A stretch of 64,000 nt of DNA from the NCBI RefSeq assembly GCF_037176765.1, contig NC_090025.1, positions 75,431,545 to 75,495,544 on the forward strand, read 5' to 3'. The notes under the pieces are model-generated. The model worked only from the letters and a program-made list of their open reading frames with translations. It did no database searches and was not told where the DNA came from. The first letter of the stretch is position 1. Every line of letters starts with the position of its first letter. The DNA comes from Anolis sagrei (lineage: Eukaryota > Chordata > Lepidosauria > Squamata > Anolidae). Shown in pieces: positions 46,201-58,390 of the stretch. Both the position numbers and the translations under genes were made by a program.

Positions 46201-49200
46201 TGGTTCTCAACCTGTGGGTCCCCAGATGTTTTGGCCTTCAACTCTCAGAGATCCTAACAACTGGTAAATTGGCTGGGATTTCTGGGAGTTGTAGGCCAAA
46301 ATACCTGAGGACCCCACAGGTTGAGAACCACTGCTCTAGATCCTCCAGCACAATTCTATAGGCAACTTCAAACACTGATGAACTTATAAATGCTTAGTGT
46401 TCTCTCATTGAGTCCCTACATCCTTATTGCACAAGTTGGAAGTCCTAGAGATTCCTAGAGACCATATTACCATTATCTAATGCTCATTGTTTGGCTAAAT
46501 CAATGGCACATTATACTCAAGTAAATATGGTGATTAAATCAATATATAATCAAATGTGCAAAAGTGAAGCCCGCAAACACAGAAGGTCTTTTCTCAATGT
46601 CCTCTCTAACACTTCATTTAACACATCCAAAGAAGCTTTTAGGCCAAATTTTAAGAGAGCCTTAAAACAGCTTCTCCAATGTCTCCTTTAAAGTACAAAC
46701 TAATGGATGGATCCACTGCTCTACTGACATGGGAACCACCAGTTACCACTGTCCACTTCTTTACTAAGTTGATTCTGTTCAGGGACTGTGGCGCAGCTGG
46801 CTAGGAGTCAGCTGCATTAAGAACACTACTGACAAAAGGTCATGAGTTCTAAGCCAGCCCGGGTTGGAGTGAGCTTCCAATCAATTTGTGTAGCTTGCTG
46901 TCGACCTTTGCAGCCCGAAAGACAATTGCATCTGTCAAGTACGAAATTTAGGTACCGCTTATGCAGGGAGGCTAATTTACAGCACCATAAAAATCTCCAG
47001 CAAGCATGCAAAGAATGAGAAAGTTCTTCATCAATGTCACAAATAAACAGTGAAGTGACAGCTCCCCTGGTGGCCAGAATACCCTCATGAAAAAGCTGGA
47101 ATGTTAAATAGCCTCTGTGTGTCTGTCTATATATGTTGTGTGTCTATGGCATTGAATGTCTGCCATGTATATATACATTGTAATCCTCCCTGAGTCTCCT
47201 GCAGGGTGAGAAGGGCGGAATATAAATACTGTAAATAAATAAATAAATAAATAAGTTGACAGTTTAGATCAAGTTGGAGGGAGACAGGGGGTATGGCTTG
47301 AAGATATCATTAAAATCTGGCTCCCCGCTTCCATGCATGCATCTCTTACTCATCTTAAATGTTAAATGCTGCTTTCAATGTATGGGTTTGCATCCAATCT
47401 TGGATCATATTGCGAGTCAGGACATTCTACTTTACCAAGTGTCGGGTGTAGCCAGCATTGCGAGACAGAGGGCTCAGGCTGCGACTGCGGCATCTGCTCC
47501 GGCTTCTACTTCTGTGAGACCACTAAAAATATACATAGAATATGAGACATGACATTCTTAAACAGAGAGTAATTACTTCAGTAATGTTATCAGAAGACAA
47601 GAATGCAATGTGCAAGGGAAGAATACACGAGCCTTAACATGTCCCTATGTTAAGGTCATTGCCCCAAATGCTGAGTGGAAGTTCTTGGAAATGCTAACTC
47701 CCATTTGAAATCCCAATGTAAAACCAAGGTTATCAAGATAGTAGAATAGTCCTCAATCCAATTTGGACAAAATGACAAGCCACAAATTTGGAGGAACTCT
47801 GGCTCACAGTAGGTTAGCGCACTCAGCCTCACCACTATCACTTGCAGAAGGAGCATAGTGTTGGGGCTCCAGCAGCAAGATGCTGGGGATTCTGCCTTGG
47901 AGGATGAGGGGAATAATGGATTTTTCACTGAGTCTGTGTATAATCAGGCTGAAACACAGACAGAAATGCTGGCTGTAGATCAGAGAGAAGGACCAACAGC
48001 TGCAGATGAGGATGTTTGGGATTCCATTTCTCTTGAGAATCTGCCTTCTTGGACTTCACAAGATGGGGAGTTACCCCATGATATGAGATTAGGCCTCCGC
48101 TTGGAGAGAGCAAAGAAAAGGTTAATTAGAAAGTCAGAGAGACTCTGTGAGAAGCAGCCCTTGAAACCCAGGTGGCGTAGGGTGGGAGGGATGACTTCAT
48201 GGCTTCTTGGTCAGATTTGAGCTTAAATTAAGTGATGTTTTCCTGGTCTCTTCAGAGCAGACAACTTTGCCATAAAATCAAGTTCATGTTCAGCTCTCAA
48301 GTTTGCCTTTGTTCTGAAAGAGTTTTGTCTTGGAAAATTGATAACTATACTCTTCACTTCATGGATTTCATGTTCCTTGCTATCTTGGACTATTGATCTT
48401 TGTATATTTGGACTACTGCTATTTCATATCACCTTTTCTACTGCTTTTTTAGAAATGCCCATTTTTCCTTTTGTATATCCTTTTTGTAAATAAACAGCTC
48501 TAGTTAGCTACCACTTGACTCTGTATGGTGCAAGGTGAAAAGGTATTCCTGGGCTGAAGTGCAACACATATTCAAGTAATGGGCCTCTACCACCATTAAT
48601 AAGGTTCTTAGGATGTAATGTGAGTTGTTTGCTCTTGGAAGCGATTTAAAATATGACCCAAAATGCTGACATCCTTTGCATCTGAGTAAAGCACTTACTA
48701 GAGCACCTCTTCTTGTGACTACTTCTCCCTTCACGATGATAGAATCTTCTTCCATGAGAGCAGGCCACACATGGTAGGCCACCAGCGGAGCAGAGAATTC
48801 AGAGTCGTAGCTGCGGCGGTATCTGGACACACATAAGGAGATTTCATTTGCACCTTAGTTGGCAGTCTATGTGACACTAATTACACCCATTAAACCAGAG
48901 CCTTTCAGTACTATTTCATAGGCATGGGCAGTCCATGGTTCTAAATGGTTCTAAAGTACTTACAAAATTAGGGGGCACTGGTGCTTTGCATCTACTGTGT
49001 TGCTAAAGTTCTGGTGGTGAAGATTTCAAAACTCTAACAAAACTTTCAAAATTTCATTATTAGTTCATTATTGGCATTTTTTATGACAGAACCCATTAGG
49101 AACTGCCATTTATAATGAAATGTTGAAAGTTTTGTTACAGTTCTGAAATTTTCACCACAAGAACTTTAGCAACACTGTAGAAGTAAGGCACCAGCGCCCC

Positions 49201-52200
49201 CTAGTTTTGTAAATACTTCAGAACCATTTAGAACCATGGATTGCCCATGCCTTCTATTTCAGGGGAAAAGAAGAGTGGGTCTTCTTTTCCCCTTTCTTTC
49301 TTTTCTCCCCACCCCTTTCCTCTGATGTGCTATACAACAACAAGACATCCCTACTCTTCTTCCCTTTTAAAACACACTCCTGCATACTGTCAGGAAGACA
49401 AGTTTCCAAATGTATGAGAAGAATCACATATTATAAGTCTATGCCCCCATCTACACTACCATATAAAATCCAGATTATCTGCTTTGAAATGGACTATATG
49501 GCAGTGTAGACTCAGGGCCCTTCCACACAGCCATATAACCAGAATATCAAGGCAGAAAATCCCACAATATCTGCTTTGAACTGGTTTATCTGCGTCCACA
49601 CTGCCATATATTCCAGTCCAAATCAGATAATATGGGATTTTATTCAGTTGTGTGGAAGAGGCCCCATATAATTCAGTTTAAAGCAGATAATGTGGATTAT
49701 CTGCTTTGATAACCTAGATTATATGGCAGTGTAGATCCAGCCTATGATTCTGCAAACACAAGCAACAGGCCCAAAGTCATCCACTGAGCTTCATACGTGA
49801 TTGAGAATTTTAAAATCTGATTTATCTAGTCACACTAAACTAATATAGTGCTATGATTCCACCTTTAACTACTGCAGCAATAACTTATGGAATCTGGGAG
49901 TTGTAGATTTTGTGAGGCATTCTGCCTGGAAATTCTTAATACCCTTCCCTAAACTTTAAATTCCAGGAATCTATGGGATGTTGCCATTGTGACAAAATGG
50001 TATCAAAATGCTCTAATTGTGTAGTGTGTATGGTAATCAAAGTGATGGTCCCAAGACAGTGTTCGTCTCTGGGCAACTGCCCGCTTTCCCTTTGGGAATT
50101 TCCAGAGGAAAAAAGCAACATTTGTATTCAATGACTACTAACAATAGTAATGATGGAATTAAAAACCACTTTGAGTCCCCCCAGCGGTGAGAAAGGCAGT
50201 ATATAAATACTGTAAATAAATAAATAATATAGTCCTATTTCCAGGAACATGGGGGGGGGGATCTTATTGGACTCCAAACATCAGATAGTTTAGAAAGCAA
50301 TGTGTTATATCATATTTAATTCATGTAGCCCCCTTCTGAACTGCCATATAATCCAGATTAATCCACATTATCTGCTTTGAATGGAATTATATGAATGTAC
50401 ACTACTATATAATCCAGTTCTAAACAGGTAATCGGGATTTTATATGGCCGTGTAGAAAGGGCCTTAACCAACTGAAGAATGCTTCAAAATAAACGGATAA
50501 AAATAAAGCAGAAAATAATAGTAATAATGGAATTAATAACAAGCATTATTAACAAGTTCACTGTATCTACTGCAGTTGATAATGCCATTTCTCAATATAT
50601 TTCAATAGAGTTCACAGCCCTGTGTAGTTGCCCACCACCGAATGGAGGGAAGAGAATAACAGCCATGTCATTCACATTTACAAGTCTATATGCTTGAACT
50701 TCTCTTACTTGTACTCGCTAAAAAGTTCTCCATCTGTACCAAATGAAACATCGAGTGGAGGGTCCAAAGTCTGCATGGAAAAGGCCACCCTGCACAACTC
50801 CCGTATTAAACTACTGATCATGATAAAATCAACTTCTGGAGGGAAGGAAATCTGAGGATTGGTGTTCATTGCACGGATGACATCCTGAAAGCAAATGCAA
50901 CATAAAGTGTCATTTAGCACACTAAAGTTATAAGTGTGCTTTAAATAAGAGAGGAGATAAAATTCAAAATTCAGGAAAGCACACACACACCTGCATGTGT
51001 ACATGCAGACACACAAACATAGACACAAACAAGAAAAAGAGCACAAAGGAGAGAGAAGTATTATGTCAACACAAGGTAGTGTCTCTTTTCCTACAAGTTT
51101 TGAGTAGCTGGCCTAAAATAATGTTAGCGTTTGTGAGATGAAGTTATATATTATGGCCTTTCCTGGTAATTATTTTATCACCAGATTTGCATAGTTTTCG
51201 GTCTATGGAGTATGATATAATTTATCTAGATTATACATCTTGGACAGAAGAGTCATATTTTCCTAACACAATCAAAAACATTTTATAACTGGGAAAATAA
51301 TGCAATGTAGAATGCAATGTTCACATCACTGTTGTTTCAAGATGCTGCCAGGTTGATTTATCGGCTTGTTTTCTAAAAGCCTAGATAAACTTTTTGACAG
51401 TTTTATTCTACTAACTTGTTCATACATATTAATTTCTGATATGACTTGACTTTTATTTTAATTGGGTTTTATGCTGCTATTGTTTAGGTTGCTGCTTTCT
51501 GTATTTTCTGCTCATTGTTGCATTAATTTATATGTAGTCAAGCAGTTTCAGCAGAGAGATGTCATAAACATTAGTAGTATACAGTAGATCATCCACAATC
51601 AGTTGCAGAGGGTTTCTCAGCTGCTTTTGGGGCACCTGTTGTAGTCTGGCAAGAATCAGAGGATTTTTCTGAATGTTCAGAGGATGAGGGGGATGATGGG
51701 TTTCAAAGTGAAGAGTCTGTGAGTGATTGGAGGGAATTGTGGGCAGATGAGACTGATGTTTGGGATTATTCAGCCCAGGCAACAGGAGGAAATGAAAGTA
51801 CCAGTTCCATTGGAACGAAGGTGTTAAAAGTCGGCACATGAGATTTTCTCAGAGGCTCAGAGTTAAGGCTGAGAGGAGATCCAGGTGCATGAGGAATGAT
51901 GTCATGGGTGGTTTAGCAGGATTAAGTTAGTGGGTTGTTTTCAGGCCTATTAGAGGAGACAATGTTGCTATAGGAGATTGTTCTCCCGTCTCTGCAGTCA
52001 AGTTCTTGGTTCAAGTATTCTCAAGTTTCCTGTTCTTGTTTATGGCTTTGTTTCCTTAGAGGGTTTATCTCGGGAAAGTTCCTGCTTTCCTGTTCATGGA
52101 TGTATGTTTGGAGTACTGCTGTGGATTTTGGTTTCCTTGGATTTATGTTCCTTGTCATTTTTGGATTACTGCTATTTTGCATTTTCTATTCTACTGACCC

Positions 52201-55200
52201 TTTTGGAATTCCCCCTTTCCCCTTTTTATCTACTTTCTTTAATAAACATTTTTAGATTGAATTACTGAACTCTGATGTGATGCTGGGTGAAAGGGTGTTC
52301 CAGTGCTAGTGTGCAACAACACCCTAGTGTTAAAGAGCAATCCTCTTCTACCAATTCTGTTAGAATAGATAATGCCAATCTAAAGGTTATCCTCCATTTG
52401 GATGCTGCATAAATCTACTGCTGTTTAAAGAAATGACAGAGTAGCAAAGCTCCATTAATACACTGAATGTGTGTGCACTGAGTACAGATACTGCTCCATT
52501 CACATTAAAACTTACATTGACACTGGACTGAACATCATAGAGATCCTCCTGGCGAATGATATAGTCCATCACCATGTCTTCAAGTGATTCAGAACCAGAG
52601 TAACTCAGGGACAGAGTCTTTCTAACACGCATTTTGAACTGTCTGTATGCCCTCTTTGCAGCTTGGAAAGATTCCTACAAACAATAAAAAAGCTTATTAA
52701 AGATAGAAATCTGGGACAAAAACAAACAAACACCAGGTCATTTAATTACACTATGTAACATGACTTTTGTTCCTGGGTTATAAAAGTCATTTGGATACTT
52801 ACTTCAACCTTTATATGTCACCAGAAAATTTACCTGTCTGCTTTTATAATAACAACAACTATCATTATCATCATCACCATTATTATGACTATCGCTATGT
52901 CCACCTAAAAGTCAAAGCCAAATTCACATCACTCACACAAAATTATTATTATTATTACTATTATTATTATTACGCATGTGACTGATTCTTATTGAGGTAT
53001 GAGAGATTTACAAATGGCTATATTACAAGCATGAGTGATATTGGAAAGAAAAGGTTATATTTCACCCTTACCACAGCTGCAATGTAGATTATTCTCTGCA
53101 CAATCTCCAGATCATCAATGTAACTCCTCAAGAGGCTTTGAGCATCCAAGCGTTCCTGAGTATAAATATCACTGAAGCGTTCCACAAGGTTAGCGTGACG
53201 GGAAGCATTTGTGAGTCTTGAACAGCCAGGTGAGAAACTCTTCATTGGAGATGGGCTGGGAGATCTACTTCGGGCAGATATTGGGGAAGGTGACCGACTC
53301 CGTGCAAGTCTGGAAGAGAATTGCCAAATGGTAATAATGACAGAACTTTTTCTTTACTAGACAGTACTCTTGAATACCTAGAGCACCTAGACAATACCTA
53401 GAGGGGATATATTTTGTCAGATGCAAGTAACCAGTCCCATAGATATGAGGGATGTACTGCATCTGCTTTTATAGAAAAAGGAGCTTCTTAACTTAGATAG
53501 GGCAAGAGTCTTACTTGCTTTGCAGAACCGATTTCTGAGCAGCGAGGACAGCAATCTCATCCTTCAGTGTTAGAATCTGCTGCTCATACTCATTCAGTCG
53601 CTCCAAGTTGATCAGAGCACACTCTTCTTTTGCTCGAGAAGCCTTTAGACTTAACCACAAAGAATAAATTCAGTGAAATGGGGTGTTTCTACCAAAGTAA
53701 GGACATTGCTTAACACTATATTAACAAATTTGTACAAAATTGTTAAAAGCTGATCATTAGAAACCATGTCAAAGTTACCCATGCACACCAAAAAGAAATA
53801 TGAAATGACATTTATCCTTCATGTACATTTTATCTGCATTACACTTAAATCCTTGCATGTCTGGTGTTGAACTGCCAAAAAATCACATCTCGTGAAAGAG
53901 GAGGATTTCTCCGCATAATGTATCTGCTATTTATAAAGTATTACATTCATTTCACTCTGCATTGGATATTTTGTCCTAATTTTTGTTGTTGTTGTCTTTA
54001 CTTCTCAGCCAGAAAAAAAGTGGTTCACAATATATATTTTCTGTAATTTTGAGTGCTTCACAAATCTAACATGACATCTTCAGGAAGCACTAAAAGTACA
54101 GTTTCTGGAGCACTCACGCCTAGAAATATACCACCAGAGCTCCCTAATCCTAATATTAGAATAGATCAAATCATTAATTACAATTCTGAGACACACTACA
54201 TAAGGCATGGCTAGTTGTTGGCTATGGCTGATCTGAGATGGTTTTAAACAATTGATTTTAGAGATAACTGATTTTAGTGTTTGTGTATATTTATAGCTTA
54301 TTTTATGTTCCAGCATTGATTGTTTGCCATATATATGTTGTGTTCCACCCTGAGTCCCCCTCTGGGTGAGAAGGGCAGAATATAAATGCTTTAAATAAAT
54401 AAATAATAGTTGTTGATGCGCTACCCTAATCACACATGCTATTGTGGCACACTTTTGGATTCAAAATGTCTCTAATTTCTTAGACAAAAGCATTCACACT
54501 CTAAAAACAGCAAAAAAACCCCACACAAAACAGGTGAGATAAAAAATGGGCAGCCTCCACACGTTTTTGACTACAGCGCAGCTTTCATTCATCACAGTTA
54601 ATGTAGCTACTAATGTAGAATCATGTGAGCTGAAGTTTGAAGCATCTGCAGAATCCACAAAAAATTGAGAATACTTTCTGGAGTCTGCAGGACAATCAAA
54701 AAACACATCACAAGATGTCAAAAGATAACAGAAAAGCCAAACCCTTTGTGACCAATGTGTGCTCTAGAGGACATGCTACACATGATGTACCAATGAGGAC
54801 ATGCTACAGATAATGTACCTCATTTTAGTTGGCCTACAAAAATGAGACTGAAGGGTTTGAATCTCTGTTCGGCTATGGAAAGCCACTGGATGACTTCAGG
54901 AAAGTCACACTCTCTCAGAGAAATACAACAGCAAACCCTCTCTGAACAAATTCTGCCAATACAGCCCAGTGACAAATTCATTACTGTTGGAAATCAACCT
55001 GAGACCCCTGAGGCTTATCAGTTCATTGATGATTTAGAGAGGATTGTGGGATTTCCTGTGGGATTTCCTGTGGGATTGAAATGATGATGATTCCAGTCAG
55101 GGGAATGTTGCTTCTCTCTGTAGAAATCTGACTTGGAAAGTGCAGGACTTCAAGGTCAGTCAGAGAAGCCAGAAACTGCAACATTAGATAAGGAGTCAGG

Positions 55201-56031
55201 CAAAGAGATAAGTGATACAGAAGGCTCTCAGAAGAAAAACCTAGTGTTACGGAGATCAACAAAGCTCATCATTTATAGATCAGAGCAGAAAATAGGCATC
55301 ATAGGTCCGAGCGATTACATGGGAAAGTTGGGGAGAAATTTTGTGGGGGAAAAACATGATTTCATGGGTGCCTATTAATTAGCAAGTTGTTTATCTAAGA
55401 GTTAGTTCAGGCAATGCAGCATTCAAGTGTGAAGCTAGGCCTGAGTTCTCTGGTTCTTGTCTCAAGTCAAGCCTTGGTTTTGGATTTAAGTTTCCTGGAA
55501 GTTTTCTATGTTCTTGCCTTTATATTCCTGCTCAAGTTTTACTAAGTATACCTTTTGCTTGTGCACTTATGCTGTACCTGTAACTTTTTGGCTATTCCTA
55601 GACTGTGTTACCTTGGGATCTACATAAGACATTTGGATTATTGTTTGGTTATCACTTAAACCATTTTTTAAATTATACATCTTCTTTCTTTCATCCTGAT
55701 TTTTCATATATTTTTATATATTTTTACAATAAACTCTTTGCTTATACTCTGGACTCTTGTGTGATGCTGTGGTCATAGGTGTTTCCAGGCCTGGGGTGCA
55801 ACAGTCAGCAATCAGAAATGACTTGAAGGCAGACAACAGCAACACATTTTTCTCCTTTATGATTTGATGTTTAATAATTAAATTATTAAATTATTTGATA
55901 ATTAAATTATTTAATTTATGGTAGTCTTTTTATTTGTTCTTTGCACCTTACGGCATTGAATGTTTGCTATTGTATGTTGTTAACTGCCCTGAGTCCCCAT
56001 TGGGGAGATCGGGCATGATACAAATAAAAAT

Positions 56032-56075
<44 letters not shown>

Positions 56076-58353
56076 GATATAACCACTGAAGAAGACTCCT
56101 AAAGCACACATAAGCCAGGACATGTCAACCTTTTCCACCAATGAACTGTCATCTTTTGAGCATCTTGAGACATATCCCAGATACCAAGTGCAGAACATCA
56201 GGTAAGGAAAGGATAATCTATGAGGGTTGAATGAAAAAGAATGCCTCCACCTTCATAACTCCTTAACAGATGGCAGTATGTGGCAGGTACTGGCTTGTTC
56301 AGTGGACTCTCCTCTACAGTTCCATTTTGGCGGGAAGCCTTATCATTGAACGATTGTGTTGTTAAAGTGTGAAGTATGAAACCCTGTGCAGATGGTCGGT
56401 CAATGCGACTTAAGCAACATGCAGTCATTGAATTTTTGACAGCAGAAGGTGTTGTCAACCCAAAGGAGATTCATCAGAGAATGCAAGCTGTTTATGATGA
56501 TTGTGTTGATGTGAGTACTGTGTGTCATTGGGCGAGTAAGTTTAAAGATGTTGAGGTGGGCACATCTGACTTGCGTAACAAAGAGTTGGACGTCCTGTGA
56601 CAGCAACCACCGAGTTTCACAGGCAAAAGGTTGACAGATTGATTCAGGATGATCATTATATCACTCAGAGTGAAACTTCAAGCATAATCAGCATTTCACA
56701 AGAATGTGTAGGTCACATTATTCCTTTGCTTGGCTATTGGAAGATCTGTGCACGATGGGTTGCGGAAGCAGAGTGTTGACTTCTGTGATGGCTTCAGGAA
56801 ACTTGTTCATCGTTGGCAGAAATGTATCCAATTGTCTGATGATTATGTGGAAAAGTGAATAGTGATAGTTAAAGAGCACATTCTAAGGATTATTTCTGTG
56901 CTTGATATATTAAAATATTGCCATCCAAGCCCAAGTAACGAAGGTGAAGGCATTATTTTTCATTCAACCCTCGTAAATCCACAGGAAATAATAAATGATC
57001 AAGAATATGAACAGGACATAAAAAGAGTATTAAATCTGTGACTGACAAGTTTCACAGTCAGTCGCAGTTGGTGTGTTTATGTCAGTGAAGCAATGAATCC
57101 ATGCTGAGTTTAAAGAAGCTGAAATGATTCGGGATAGAAATAGAGTTCAGTTCATTGGACAGCTTTTTAAAACTTTGAACTGAAATCCAAGCAGATTCAG
57201 AAGCTCAATAAAATGGAAACCAGCACATGCCACCAGTTTATCGTCATCAACAGCCCTGCACAATAGTTCTCTTACTCTGCTTTTAGCTGAACAATTTCAT
57301 CCTCGGCTGCCAAAATGGTGGTGGCTGACTTGGCCTTTGTGTCCTCAAGAGCCAGTTGGGTGTCTGCAAGACTGCAAGAAAAGTCGACACCCAGATGCAC
57401 ACTTTTAATATAAAAAGCATACGTTCTGTTCAGAAATTTTAAAAAACCAAAAACCAATAAAATGAATCCTATTGTTAGCCCCAATTAGAGGAGAGCCATT
57501 GAGTCAAAGGGGTAGGGGCAACCTATGTAAACAAAAGGAAATGACACATCTATAGAAAAAAATGTGTGTGGGAAAACATGTGACTATATCTAAATACAAT
57601 CAAAATACAATATCTATATAAATAAAAATGTAATGTTCGTTTGTGGGATTAACATAACTCAAAAACCACTGAATGAACTGACCCAAATTTAGACATAATA
57701 CACCTACTACCCCAAGGAGTGACCATCACAAAAAAAATTGATTTTGTCATTTGGGAGTTGTAGTTGCTGGGATTTAAAGTTCACCTACAATCAAAGAGCA
57801 TTCTGAAACCCACCAACGATGGAATTGAACCAAACTTGGCACATAGGACTCCCACCACCAACAGAAAATTCTGGAAGGGTTTGGTGGGCACTGACCTTGA
57901 GTTTGGGAGTTGTAGTTCACCTACATCCAGAGAGCACTGTGAACTCAAACAATGATGGATCTGGCCCAAACTTGGCACGAATACTCCATATGCCCAAATG
58001 TGAACACAGATAAAGTTTTGGGAAAATAGACTTTGACATCTGGGAGTTGTAGTTACTGGGATTTATAGTTCACCAACAACCAAAGAGCATTCTGAACCCC
58101 ATCAACGATAGAATTGGGCCAAACCACCCACACAGAATCTCCATGACCAACAGAAAATACTGTTTTCTGGTGATTTTTGGCAACCCTTTGGACACCCCCT
58201 CTCAAGTCCGTCCAGGGGTCCCAACCCACAGGTTGAGAAATGCTGTCTTAAGGCCATCCAGTCCAACTCCCTTTAACCAGGGTAAGAAAACATAATCAAA
58301 GCCCTCCTGACAATGAGCTATCTAGCCATAGAAATATGATTCACACACACATA

Positions 58354-58390
<37 letters not shown>

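Noticed and set aside
46792-46870. Genuine tRNA gene
   Set aside because: A- and B-box-like motifs are present, but no cloverleaf could be drawn and the same head occurs with a SINE body at 13849-14339.
47858-48220. 120-codon acidic frame as a host protein
   Set aside because: It lies wholly within a solo LTR bounded by TG...CA.
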